Below are positions 1-7,851 of a stretch of DNA of 8,462 nt, in pieces. Both the position numbers and the translations under genes were made by a program. Position 1 is the first letter of the stretch. Every line of letters starts with the position of its first letter. The stretch covers positions 1 through 8,462 of the forward strand of contig JALVRJ010000410.1 of NCBI GenBank assembly GCA_027031305.1, written 5' to 3'. The stretch comes from Hyphomicrobiales bacterium. GTDB lineage: Bacteria > Pseudomonadota > Alphaproteobacteria > Rhizobiales > Aestuariivirgaceae. Under the pieces are notes generated by a model. That model searched no databases and was not told the origin of the DNA. It saw nothing but the letters and a program-made list of their open reading frames with translations.

Positions 1-1346
1 CCCACCGCCGCCCGCAAGGGCTGGGCCACCTTGCCCAGCTTCAGCCCCTTCTCCTCGGCGAACGCGCGCACCGCTTCCTCGATGGCCGCTTCCGTCCAAT
101 CGGGAAGCGCCGCCAGCCGCGCGTGCAGCTCTTCCAGCAGGGCCCGTGCGTCATCCTTCAGGATCTTCTGTGCCTTCGCGTTCAGCTCCAGCGGCCGCTC
201 GGTGAACAGGAACCACGAAAGATCGAGCAGTTCGCGCAGCGTCTTCGCCCGCTCGCGCAGGGCGTCCAGCAGTTTCATAAAACGCGCCCGCACGTCCGCC
301 TCCGCCAGTTGCTTCAGCGCCCGTTCGGCCCGCAACTTCTCTTCCGCCGGCGCGTGCGGAAGCCAGTCGAGAAAACGCTCCAGCAGCTTGTCGCGCTCGA
401 GGTTGCGCATCCACCAGCCATTGACGCTCTCCAGCTTGGCGAAGTCGAAGCGCGCCGGCGACTTGCCCACGGCATCCAGGTCGAACCACTCGATGAGCTG
501 GTCGGTGGAGAAGATCTCGTCATCCCCGTGGCTCCAGCCCAGACGGGCGAGGTAGTTGCGCATGGCCTCGGGCAGGTAGCCCATCTCGCGGTAGGCCTCC
601 ACCCCCAGCGCCCCGTGCCGCTTCGACAGCTTGGCGCCGTCGGGGCCATGAATCAGCGGAATGTGCGCCATTTTCGGCACCTCCCAACCCAGCGCCCGGT
701 AGATCATGCTCTGGCGCGCCGCGTTGGTCAGGTGATCGACGCCGCGGATGACGTGGCTGATGCCCATGTCGTGATCGTCCACCACCACCGCGAGGTTGTA
801 GGTCGGCGTGCCGTCCGCCCGCATTAGCACCAGGTCGTCCATGGCGTCCGCCGCGAAGGTCACCGTGCCCTGCACCATGTCCTCGATGACGATCTCGCCT
901 TCGTCGGGCGCGCGGAATCGCACCACCAGCGGCCTATCGTGCGGCGGACACAGGCCCAGGTCGCGGCAGCGGCGGTCATAGCGCATCGGCTTGCCCTCGG
1001 CGCGCGCCTTCTCGCGCATCTCCACCAGCTCCTCCGGCGTGCACTGGCAGTAATATGCATGACCCGAATCGAGCAGCTGGTGGATGATCTCCAGGTGCCG
1101 CTCCTGGCGCGAAAACTGCGAGATGGGCTCGCCCGCCCAGTCCAGCTCCAGCCACTTCAGACCCTCGATGATGGCGTCCACCGCCTCTTGCGTGGAGCGT
1201 TCGCGGTCGGTGTCCTCGATGCGCAGCAGCATCTCGCCGCCGTGGTGCTTCGCATACAGCCAGTTGAACAGGGCGGTGCGGGCCCCGCCGATATGCAGGA
1301 AGCCGGTGGGGGAGGGCGCGAAACGGGTTCTGACCTTGCCGCTCAT
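1..1346 (-). CDS. gltX: Glutamyl-tRNA synthetase (GluRS), C-terminus cut by window edge
   Basis: This cytoplasmic class I synthetase charges tRNA(Glu) with glutamate using ATP; its product also feeds tetrapyrrole synthesis in organisms that use the C5 route. Reading the minus strand gives 448 uninterrupted residues. The N-terminal Rossmann fold begins [20 protein letters not shown] (residues 8-27), with the HIGH-type signature as HIGG at 18-21. [10 protein letters not shown] lies at 41-50, and the KMSKS-type loop reads [10 protein letters not shown] at about 237-246. A helical anticodon-binding region follows, ending at [15 protein letters not shown]. Family members are about 470 residues, so roughly 20-30 are missing beyond position 1. 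Cys100, Cys102, Tyr123 and Cys127 form a likely zinc site. The start (ATG at 1344-1346) puts the conserved RFAPSPTG at the expected place; only a weak GGAA precedes it. It is divergent from comEC, a known alphaproteobacterial arrangement. The KLSKRHGA form suggests the discriminating GluRS, not a GluQ-RS paralogue, because the full anticodon domain is present. Confidence 0.97.
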   Translation of the reverse strand, partial: MSGKVRTRFAPSPTGFLHIGGARTALFNWLYAKHHGGEMLLRIEDTDRERSTQEAVDAIIEGLKWLELDWAGEPISQFSRQERHLEIIHQLLDSGHAYYCQCTPEELVEMREKARAEGKPMRYDRRCRDLGLCPPHDRPLVVRFRAPDEGEIVIEDMVQGTVTFAADAMDDLVLMRADGTPTYNLAVVVDDHDMGISHVIRGVDHLTNAARQSMIYRALGWEVPKMAHIPLIHGPDGAKLSKRHGALGVEAYREMGYLPEAMRNYLARLGWSHGDDEIFSTDQLIEWFDLDAVGKSPARFDFAKLESVNGWWMRNLERDKLLERFLDWLPHAPAEEKLRAERALKQLAEADVRARFMKLLDALRERAKTLRELLDLSWFLFTERPLELNAKAQKILKDDARALLEELHARLAALPDWTEAAIEEAVRAFAEEKGLKLGKVAQPLRAAV

Positions 1347-1383
1347 GATGCTGGAATTCCGTGACTGGTGTTATTGCCGATTG

Positions 1384-1398
1384 CCGGGGATCCCCCGG
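1384..1398. promoter_or_regulatory. Small GC-rich hairpin in the gltX/comEC divergent spacer
   Basis: CCGGGG and CCCCGG form a perfect 6-bp stem around the three bases ATC. It lies 38 bases upstream of the gltX start and so would sit in the gltX 5' leader if transcription begins further out. A TTGACA hexamer at 1440-1445 on the plus strand could be a -35 box for comEC, but no good -10 box follows at 16-18 bases. No promoter in this 149-base spacer can be called with confidence. Confidence 0.25.
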
Positions 1399-1495
1399 TG
1401 GATGGCCGTCGGCCCCGTGTTTGCCACCGCGCGCGCCTGTTGACAACCGCGCATGGGAATTGCGCAAGGCCACGCTCCGGTGCTTGCATGGCTCC

Positions 1496-3802
1496 ATGCA
1501 GGCGGGGGGCGGAACAGAAAGGAGCGCGAGGAAGGAAGGTGGCCCACTATCGGCCGGCTGGTGGCGCGCGCCGCTGGGCCCGCCGCCACATGGTGGCGAT
1601 GCCCTGGCGTGGGCGGCGGTGGCCTTGCTGGCGGGCGTGTTCCTGTGGTTCTGGCTGCCCGCGCCGCCGCCGTGGACGCTCGCCATCCTGCCCCTGCCGC
1701 TCTTGTTGGTCGCGTGGCAGCGGTTTCGCCACCCATGGCTGCTGTATCCGGCGCTGCTGCTGGCCGGCCTCGCCTTGACGGACGCGCGCATCCAGTCGCG
1801 CGCCACCGCCATCCTGCCCGCCAACATAGGCGGCGTGGAAATGCTGGGGCGGGTGGAAGAGGTGCGCCCCCACCACCCCGGCCAGGTGCGCATGATCCTG
1901 CGCGTGCGCGCCATCGCCGGAATCAAGCGGCGCTATTGGCCCGGTCGCGTGCGGTTGACCGTGTTCACCGGCGGCAAACGGCGGAAGGGACGGCGGACCA
2001 CGGCCGCGCGCGCCCGTCCCGTTCTGCCGTTGCCAGGGGATGAGGTGCGCCTGCGGGCGCGGCTGCTGCGCCTGCCACGCCCCGTGGAACCGGGCGCCTA
2101 CGACCCCGCGCGCGACCTCTACATGGCCGGCATCGGCGCCATTGGCTTCGCCAGCCTGAAGAATGTTTATGTCCTGGCTTCCGACTGCGACGGCTGCGGG
2201 CCGGTGTTGTGGCTGGGGCGCCTCGTGGAAAGGCTGCGCCGCGCCATTGCCGCCGAGGTGCGCGCCCACCTGTCGGACCGGCGCGCCGCCGCCCTGGCGC
2301 TGGCGTTGATGACCGGCGAGCGCGGCGCCCTGTCCCGCGACACGGTCGAACGCCTGCGCGCCGCCGGGCTGGCCCACATCCTGGCCATATCGGGGTTGCA
2401 CCTGGGGCTGGTGGCGGGCGCGGTGTTCTGGTTGTTGCGCGCCGTGCTGGCCGCCTTTCCGGCCCTCGCCCTGAACTGGCCGATCAAGAAGATCGCCGCC
2501 GCCGCCGCCCTCGTGGTGGCGCTGGCCTACCTGTTGCTCTCGGGCAACTCGGTGGCCACGCGCCGCGCCTTCATCATGCTGGCGGTGGCGCTGCTGGCGC
2601 TGGTGCTGGACAGGCCGGCCATCTCCATGCGCAACCTGGCCGTCGCGGCGCTGGCGATACTGTTCCTCGCTCCGCACAAGGCCGTTTCCGCAGGCTTCCA
2701 GATGTCCTTCATGGCCGTAATGGGCCTGGTCGCCTTTCATGAGTTTCTAGCCTGGTGGCGCCACCAGCGCACCGACGACGCCCCCCGCGAAGGCCCGCGC
2801 GACGGCCGCCACCGGCTCTGGCGCCGGCCATTCATGGTGCTGGCCGGATTGCTGCTGACCACCCTCGTCGCCTCCCTTTTTACCGCCTTGCCCGCCGCCT
2901 GGCATTTCAACCGCCTGCCCACCTGGAGCCTGCTCGGCAACCTCGCCGCCCTGCCGTTGCTGACGGCAATTGTCATGCCGGCGGGCCTGTTGGCGCTGGT
3001 CTTGATGCCCCTTGGCCTGGCCGCGCCGGCGCTGGCCATCATGCAATGGGGACTTTCGGGCATCCTGCGCGTGGCGAATGCCATCGCCGGCCTGCCGCAT
3101 CCATGGTGGACACTGCCGGCCATGTCCGCCACGGCGGCCTTCTTGCTGGCGAGCGGGCTGATCTGGCTCGCCCTGCGCGCCGACAGGGCGCGCCTGTTGG
3201 GGCTGGTGCCCATCTTGGCGGCGCTTCTCTCGCCCTTCGCCCCGCGCGCGGACGTTTTGGTGGAGGAGCGCGCCCGGTTGCTGGCTATCCGCGCCGCACC
3301 GGGCGGCTTGCGCGCCGCCGCGCCGCCGGGACGGGCGGGAGATTTCTCGCTGCGCGTGTGGCTGCGCCGCGATGGCGATCCTGCCACGCCGCAACAGGCC
3401 CGCAATCGGCGTGGCTGGAGCTGCGATGCGCTCGCCTGCCGCGCCACCATCGCCCACGGCAAGCGCGTGCTCTACTTCAAGGACGTGTTCCGCAAGCGCC
3501 GCAAGGGGGCCGGGAGCGTGGACGAGATGATGCTCGAGGACATGCGGAAACGGTGCGAAGGGGTGGACATGGTGATTGCCGCCTTTCCTCTGCGCGGCCT
3601 GTGTCGGCACGGCATGGCCTCGGTGGTTGTCGACCGCTTCGATGTCTGGCGTGACGGCGCCCACGCCGTGTTCATCGGCAAGGATGGGCGTTTCCACGTT
3701 CGCCATGTGCGCGGCGCCTTGCCACGCCGCCCCTGGGCCGCACCACCCTTGCCGCGCGCCCAGGTGCAAGCCCAGGTGCGCGCCGCTGCTCGCCCGCACT
3801 GA
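1496..3802 (+). CDS. comEC: ComEC/Rec2-family competence protein (DNA uptake channel)
   Basis: ComEC forms the inner-membrane channel that carries single-stranded DNA into the cytoplasm during natural transformation. From the ATG at 1496 it is 768 residues. Hydrophobic segments at about 36-55 and 59-95 are followed by a soluble, Arg-rich DUF4131/OB-like part (about 105-230). The membrane Competence domain starts near 260 and carries the family hallmarks GLAHILAISGLHLGL (291-305) and SGNSVATRRAFIM (349-361), then many more membrane helices up to about 580. The C-terminal part (about 585-768) has no HxHxDH metallo-beta-lactamase motif. Instead it shows CDALAC (643-648) and VVVDRFDVWRDGAHAVFI (710-727), the ending I recognise from alphaproteobacterial ComEC. 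The frame stays open up to a GTG at 1361, but that start would leave only 14 bases to gltX. I prefer 1496, although it lacks a clear ribosome-binding site. Family call is firm; the start is uncertain. Whether the organism is transformable cannot be seen here. Confidence 0.93.
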   Translation: MQAGGGTERSARKEGGPLSAGWWRAPLGPPPHGGDALAWAAVALLAGVFLWFWLPAPPPWTLAILPLPLLLVAWQRFRHPWLLYPALLLAGLALTDARIQSRATAILPANIGGVEMLGRVEEVRPHHPGQVRMILRVRAIAGIKRRYWPGRVRLTVFTGGKRRKGRRTTAARARPVLPLPGDEVRLRARLLRLPRPVEPGAYDPARDLYMAGIGAIGFASLKNVYVLASDCDGCGPVLWLGRLVERLRRAIAAEVRAHLSDRRAAALALALMTGERGALSRDTVERLRAAGLAHILAISGLHLGLVAGAVFWLLRAVLAAFPALALNWPIKKIAAAAALVVALAYLLLSGNSVATRRAFIMLAVALLALVLDRPAISMRNLAVAALAILFLAPHKAVSAGFQMSFMAVMGLVAFHEFLAWWRHQRTDDAPREGPRDGRHRLWRRPFMVLAGLLLTTLVASLFTALPAAWHFNRLPTWSLLGNLAALPLLTAIVMPAGLLALVLMPLGLAAPALAIMQWGLSGILRVANAIAGLPHPWWTLPAMSATAAFLLASGLIWLALRADRARLLGLVPILAALLSPFAPRADVLVEERARLLAIRAAPGGLRAAAPPGRAGDFSLRVWLRRDGDPATPQQARNRRGWSCDALACRATIAHGKRVLYFKDVFRKRRKGAGSVDEMMLEDMRKRCEGVDMVIAAFPLRGLCRHGMASVVVDRFDVWRDGAHAVFIGKDGRFHVRHVRGALPRRPWAAPPLPRAQVQAQVRAAARPH

Positions 3803-3833
3803 CCTCGCCACCGCGCCGCACCGACCACGCCCA

Positions 3834-6296
3834 TCAGCGGAAGATGTTCAGGAATTTGATGCGCCGCCGCTTTTTCGCGCCGCCACGCCCGGCACGGATG
3901 ACGCGCACCCGCCCGGAAGGCCTGCCGCCGCTGAAATTGGTCCGCACCCGTGGCCTGGAGGAACGTTGCCGCGCCGCCGCCGATGAGGCGCCGCGCCGCG
4001 CTCCGAAAATACGCAGGATCTTGTCCATCGGCGACCCGCGGCCGCGCTCCGCTTTCGGCCCCGTCCCTTGCGTATTCGTTCCTTGCGGGCCGATCACGCG
4101 CGCGCTGTTTCTCGTCGCCAGGGCCGCCGCCGGCGCCGCCACCAGGATGTCGGCGTCATCCAGCTCGCTGATGGAGGGCAGCAGGGCCAGCGAGATGCTT
4201 TGCGCCTCCTTCTCTCCTTTTCCGGCTGCCTTGGTGCCCGGGCCCGTGCCCCGGGCTTGCGCCAGGCCCTGTTCCGCCCCCTTCGCCATGCGCGCCGCCA
4301 CCTCCTTTTGCGCACGGCTCAGCGGTACGCCGGGCAGGGGCTTCGGCGGCAGGCCCGCCAGGGCCTTTTCCATGAAGGCCTTCCACGTCATGGCCGGCAC
4401 CGAACCTCCCGTCATCTTCCGTGTCGGGCTGTAGTCGTCGTTGCCGAACCAGATGCCGGTGACCAGGTGCCCGGTAAAACCGATGAACCAGGCGTCGCGA
4501 TAGCCCGATGTCGTGCCCGTTTTGCCCGCCTGCGGCGTGAACTCCAGGTTCGCTCGCCGTGCCGTGCCGTTCTTCACCACGTTGGCCAGCATCTGGTTGA
4601 GCTGGGCGATTTTCTTTTCCGGGAACACGTGCGCCGGCTTTGCCTCCGGGTCGTTGGCCCGCGAGTAGAGCAGGGTGCCGTCGGGCCGGCGGATTTCCAT
4701 CACCGACCACGGCTGCGCCTTATAGCCGCCGTTGGCGAAGGCCGCATAGGCGCCGGTGATGTCCAGCACCGTTACCTCGTTGGACCCCAGTGGCAATGAC
4801 GGTACCGGGCGCAACGGTGCGTCCAGCCCCGCCAGCCTCGCCGTGCGGATGATGTTCTTCGCCCCCACCTTCAGCATCAGCCGCACCGGCACGGTGTTGT
4901 AGGAATGCGTCAACGCCTGCATCAGCGTCACCCGCCCGTGGTAGCGGCGCGAGTAGTTTTGCGGCGTCCAGCCACGGATGGTCAGCGGCGCGTCCGTCAC
5001 CACCGTGCGCGGGGTCATGCCCTGCAACAGGGCGGTCAGGTAGACGAACGGTTTGAACGACGATCCGGGCTGTCGCTTGGCCTGCACCGCGCGGTTGAAC
5101 TGATTGCTTTCGTAGTCGCGCCCGCCCACCAGCGCCCTGATTGCGCCATCGGGCGAGAGCGACACCAGCGCACCCTGTTTGGCGTTGTAGGTCTTGCCGT
5201 GTTTTCCCAGCGCTTCCTTCATGACCTTTTCGGCCAGCCGCTGCATGCGCATGTCGATGGTGCTCTTCACCTCCACGCTGAAGGCCTCGATGTGCCTGCG
5301 CTTCATGATGGCCAGTGTTTCCTTGTAAACGAGGTCGAGGAAATGTTGCGGTGCGTCCAGGTCCTGCCTGCCCACGATCTGCACCTGTTGCTTGCGCGCC
5401 TCCAGCAGCTCGCCATAGGAGATGAACCCGGCCCGCAACATGCGGTGCAGCACCACCGTGGCGCGCTTTTCCGCCGCCTCGGGGCGGCGGTGCGGCGCGT
5501 AGGAAGACGGCGCCTTGAATAGCCCCGCGATCATGGCCGCTTCCTTCAGGTTCAGGTCGCGCGCCGACTTGCCGAAATAGAATTGCGCCGCCGCCTCCAC
5601 GCCATGATTGCCTCCTCCCAGGTAGGCGCGGTCGAGATACATCTTCAGGATCTCGTCCTTGGACAGCCGCGCCTCGATCCACAGCGCGTAGAAGGCCTCG
5701 TGGATCTTCCGCCGCAGCGAGCGTTCGGAGGAAAGGAACAGGTTCTTCGCCAGCTGTTGTGTCAGCGTGCTGCCGCCTTGCACCACGCCCTTGGCCCGTG
5801 CGTTGGCGATGGCCGCGCGAAGCGTGCCGATGACGTCGACGCCGAAATGCTCGTAGAAGCGCGCGTCCTCGGTGGCCAGCACGGCCTTGACCAGGTAGGG
5901 AGAAAGTTCCTCCAGCGGTATCGTGTCGTCCTGCCTGATGCCGCGCCAGCCCAGCAACTCTCCGTTCGAATCGGTGATCGTCACCGCCACCTGCCGACGC
6001 GCGTTCCACGCGTCGTCATCGGCCGGAAAGATGGGCAGGGCATAGGCGATGATCCCGAACAGGAAGACGATGGCCAGCGTCATCGCGTTGTCGGCCAGGT
6101 CGACCACGAGGCGGCGCAGCCCCCGCACCCGGAACCGCTCCAGCCACGAGGCATAGGCCGCCCAGCCCCGCTTCACCAGGGCCCATGCCTCGAACACGGA
6201 CGAGCTGACCGCCGCGTCGGCCGCCCACAGCACGTCCAGGAAGCGCCGCCAGCGCCCCTGTTTCCCACCTGAATTGTGTGGATTTTCCGTCGCCAT
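3834..6296 (-). CDS. PBP1A-family bifunctional peptidoglycan glycosyltransferase/transpeptidase
   Basis: This class A penicillin-binding protein (mrcA/ponA-like) polymerises lipid II into glycan strands and cross-links the peptides in the periplasm. It has 820 residues. A basic cytoplasmic N-terminus (1-70) precedes one membrane anchor (about 71-90). The GT51 domain shows ATEDARFYEHFG (catalytic Glu143), GGSTLTQQLAKNLFL (174-188), RRKIHEAFYALWIE (195-208) and KMYLDRAYLGGGNHGVEAAA (218-237). The transpeptidase has all three motifs: SSFK with Ser412 and Lys415, SYN at 465-467, and KTGT at 592-595. The short link between the two domains leaves no room for the OB-like insert of E. coli PBP1A. After about residue 665 comes a low-complexity tail with an Arg-rich end (see findings). 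ATG 6296 is the only ATG or GTG start before an upstream in-frame stop near 6365, though the ribosome-binding site is weak. It converges on comEC across 31 bases with no terminator hairpin visible. The PBP1C alternative is less likely because no PBP1C-type C-terminal domain is seen. Confidence 0.96.
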   Translation of the reverse strand: MATENPHNSGGKQGRWRRFLDVLWAADAAVSSSVFEAWALVKRGWAAYASWLERFRVRGLRRLVVDLADNAMTLAIVFLFGIIAYALPIFPADDDAWNARRQVAVTITDSNGELLGWRGIRQDDTIPLEELSPYLVKAVLATEDARFYEHFGVDVIGTLRAAIANARAKGVVQGGSTLTQQLAKNLFLSSERSLRRKIHEAFYALWIEARLSKDEILKMYLDRAYLGGGNHGVEAAAQFYFGKSARDLNLKEAAMIAGLFKAPSSYAPHRRPEAAEKRATVVLHRMLRAGFISYGELLEARKQQVQIVGRQDLDAPQHFLDLVYKETLAIMKRRHIEAFSVEVKSTIDMRMQRLAEKVMKEALGKHGKTYNAKQGALVSLSPDGAIRALVGGRDYESNQFNRAVQAKRQPGSSFKPFVYLTALLQGMTPRTVVTDAPLTIRGWTPQNYSRRYHGRVTLMQALTHSYNTVPVRLMLKVGAKNIIRTARLAGLDAPLRPVPSLPLGSNEVTVLDITGAYAAFANGGYKAQPWSVMEIRRPDGTLLYSRANDPEAKPAHVFPEKKIAQLNQMLANVVKNGTARRANLEFTPQAGKTGTTSGYRDAWFIGFTGHLVTGIWFGNDDYSPTRKMTGGSVPAMTWKAFMEKALAGLPPKPLPGVPLSRAQKEVAARMAKGAEQGLAQARGTGPGTKAAGKGEKEAQSISLALLPSISELDDADILVAAPAAALATRNSARVIGPQGTNTQGTGPKAERGRGSPMDKILRIFGARRGASSAAARQRSSRPRVRTNFSGGRPSGRVRVIRAGRGGAKKRRRIKFLNIFR

Positions 6297-6461
6297 TCGT
6301 CTTGGTTTCCGCCGCCGTTCCGCCAGGAGGCCCCTTTCCGGAAGCCTTCGCCCGAAGTGGTATCACGGGAAGCTGAACGAAGGCTTGCCACCATTCACGG
6401 GCCATTTCAATTCAACATTGTTCGACGCTTAAGAATTTCAACCATGTGCGATACGGCGGAT

Positions 6462-6491
6462 TGATCGGCGGCGATCGCGAACATCCGATCA
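6462..6491. repeat. Inverted repeat enclosing a GCGATCGC palindrome
   Basis: TGATCGG at 6462-6468 is the exact reverse complement of CCGATCA at 6485-6491, separated by 16 bases. The 8-base palindrome GCGATCGC (6471-6478) lies inside that spacer. It could be a protein-binding dyad or a hairpin. It sits about 165 bases upstream of both flanking starts. No T-run follows, so it is not an intrinsic terminator. Confidence 0.4.
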
Positions 6492-6538
6492 TGCCCGTTG
6501 TCGGACATGAATTCCATTCAAGTCGTCCGGACGCTTTT

Positions 6539-6567
6539 TTGCAACATTCCCGGTGATCTTCTATCGT
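6539..6567 (+). promoter_or_regulatory. Candidate sigma70 promoter for the methyltransferase gene
   Basis: TTGCAA (6539-6544) and TATCGT (6562-6567) are separated by exactly 17 bases. Each matches four of six consensus positions, including the most conserved ones. Transcription would start near 6574 and leave a leader of about 50-65 bases. That leader contains the small inverted repeat CGCCAG/CTGGCG at 6570-6575 and 6586-6591. This is a motif match only. Confidence 0.35.
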
Positions 6568-6625
6568 CACGCCAGGGCCCCGTCGCTGGCGCCAGGATGA
6601 CGGCACCCACGGAATCAATGATAGG

Positions 6626-7543
6626 ATGGTCGGTTACATGCCCAACGATCTTTCGCACAGTGAACGTTACATGGCCTTTCTGCTGGCTACCCTGCCGGCC
6701 CTGAAGACCGTCGCCTTGCAAGCCGGCACCGACACCCGCCCCAGGGTTTTCAAGAGGGATGTGCTTAAGGCCACGTTGGCGATGCTGCCGGCGGAAAAGG
6801 AGGGAACCTATCTGGAATTCGGCGTGTATCAAGGCGATTCCATGCGCATGGCGGGAGAGATGTTCCCCCGTTGGAAGTTGTATGGTTTCGACAGCTTCGA
6901 GGGCTTTCCCGAGGATGGGCGGGGCGACTGGAACGTCGATTTCAGTGTCGGCCACCTGCCGGAAGTGCCCGAAAACTGCAAGCTGATAAAAGGCTGGTTC
7001 GATGAAAGCCTGCCGCGATTCCTCGAAGAGCACAAGGGGATCAGGGCCGATTGCGTGAACATCGACTGTGACATTTATTCTTCCACGCGAACCGTTTTTG
7101 ACAATCTCCTGGAACATGACGTCATCAGGCCTGGCACGGTCGTCTATTTCGATGAACTGCTGAATTATGAAACCTGGCTGTGGAACGAGATGCTCGCCCT
7201 GTTCGAATTCCTCGAAAGAAGTGGATTCGGCCTTGCCTGGCTGGCCATGTGTCAGAATGTCTATCTCGTCGATGACGCGCTCGTAATGCTCCGCGAGGGG
7301 CGCTACCCACCCTGGCCCAGGCATCGGAAGATGGGATACCGCCTGCCTGCATCCTGCGTGCTCACGGACGAGGGAATCGACTATGGACCTTTGCACCTGC
7401 CTCACTACCGGGCCAAGGTGCGCGAGCTGGCCGTCATTTTCGACGAACAAACCAGGCGTTACGAAGCAGGGGAAATCAAGGCGGAACAGGAACCCGGGCT
7501 CCATTACAAGCTGAAAAAACGACTGAAGAAACTCCTGCGTTAG
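6626..7543 (+). CDS. TylF/MycF-like class I SAM-dependent methyltransferase
   Basis: This protein probably transfers a methyl group from S-adenosylmethionine to a hydroxyl of a sugar or similar small molecule; the substrate is unknown. It has 305 residues. The SAM-binding motif I is YLEFGVYQGDSMR (62-74), followed by YGFDSFEGFPED (86-97) with an acidic residue at the end of strand 2. GWFDESLPRFL (123-133), NIDCDIYSSTRTV (145-157) and VVYFDELLNY (172-181) match the TylF/macrocin O-methyltransferase pattern, whose Asp residues bind a metal ion. The C-terminal half (about 200-280) is less familiar. The end is strongly basic (YKLKKRLKKLLR, 294-305). ATG 6626 and ATG 6638 are both possible starts; AGGA at 6623-6626 favours 6638, which would give 301 residues. 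GC content is clearly lower than in comEC, and no partner gene for sugar or polyketide synthesis is adjacent, so it may have been acquired. The methyltransferase fold is firm; the subfamily is less so. Confidence 0.85.
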   Translation: MVGYMPNDLSHSERYMAFLLATLPALKTVALQAGTDTRPRVFKRDVLKATLAMLPAEKEGTYLEFGVYQGDSMRMAGEMFPRWKLYGFDSFEGFPEDGRGDWNVDFSVGHLPEVPENCKLIKGWFDESLPRFLEEHKGIRADCVNIDCDIYSSTRTVFDNLLEHDVIRPGTVVYFDELLNYETWLWNEMLALFEFLERSGFGLAWLAMCQNVYLVDDALVMLREGRYPPWPRHRKMGYRLPASCVLTDEGIDYGPLHLPHYRAKVRELAVIFDEQTRRYEAGEIKAEQEPGLHYKLKKRLKKLLR

Positions 7544-7652
7544 GCTCTGACGAAACCGCGATCCGCCATCTGCGCAAGGATGGTGGAGAACATTGCAACG
7601 CGGAAATGCGCCATGCGCATGGGAGCCAGGGGCGTCACGGTCCTCTTCAGGG

Positions 7653-7680
7653 TTGACGCGACAGAAAGCCGGCGTTAAAG
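7653..7680 (+). promoter_or_regulatory. Candidate rpsL promoter
   Basis: TTGACG (7653-7658) is a five-of-six match to the -35 consensus. After 16 bases comes TTAAAG (7675-7680), or TAAAGC after 17, a weak -10 box. If used, it would give a leader of about 320 bases before rpsL, carrying all the hairpins described downstream. Another promoter closer to rpsL cannot be excluded. Confidence 0.3.
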
Positions 7681-7772
7681 CATGTCGACACGTGGCGCGG
7701 CGCCCACCGGGTGCGTTTCTCGTATTCGGGTGAGTGGGTGTCGTCCTCGAAAACCATGCAGGGTTCATGCAT

Positions 7773-7793
7773 GACCTCTCCCAACGAGAGGTC
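7773..7793 (+). repeat. Perfect 8-bp hairpin in the rpsL leader
   Basis: GACCTCTC (7773-7780) and GAGAGGTC (7786-7793) pair perfectly around a CCAAC loop. No T-run follows, so this is not an intrinsic terminator. It lies downstream of the candidate promoter and could be a leader RNA structure or a DNA dyad. Confidence 0.45.
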
Positions 7794-7851
7794 CTCTGAA
7801 TTCAGGCAATCCGGATATGGTCAGGGTGGCAGTCCGGGTTGTCTGCTCGCA

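Larger units (their letters stand above)
6297..6625. promoter_or_regulatory. Divergent intergenic region between the PBP and methyltransferase genes
   Basis: This 329-base gap must hold the promoters of both flanking genes. GC content drops here. Towards the PBP side, the minus strand reads TTGAAA near 6435-6440, but no convincing -10 box follows at the right distance. Towards the methyltransferase, a better sigma70 match lies at 6539-6567. The gap also holds several dyads (6462-6491, 6499-6507, 6524-6533, 6570-6591), listed separately or in the findings. Short open frames here, such as 6276-6464 and 6498-6704, have no recognisable protein signal. Confidence 0.5.

Noticed and set aside
1361..1495. 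GTG start at 1361 for ComEC (813 residues)
   Set aside because: The added 45 residues look like translated spacer, and the start would lie 14 bases from the gltX start, leaving no room for two promoters. I keep it only as an alternative.
1547..3811. Long minus-strand frames (397 and 354 codons, same phase) opposite comEC
   Set aside because: They are rich in Gln, Gly and His with no domain. This is typical of the complement of a high-GC gene, and the plus strand is clearly ComEC.
6524..6540. Intrinsic terminator from CGTCCGGACG followed by CTTTTTT
   Set aside because: The palindrome has no loop. A real hairpin would keep only about three base pairs, too weak for termination, and no gene on the plus strand ends just upstream.
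7606..7620. Terminator for the methyltransferase gene (ATGCGC-CAT-GCGCAT stem)
   Set aside because: The stem is perfect but short and has no T-run after it.
6518..7768. 416-codon open frame on the minus strand over the methyltransferase gene
   Set aside because: It has no recognisable motif, while the plus strand encodes a complete methyltransferase with ordered motifs. It is an antisense shadow.
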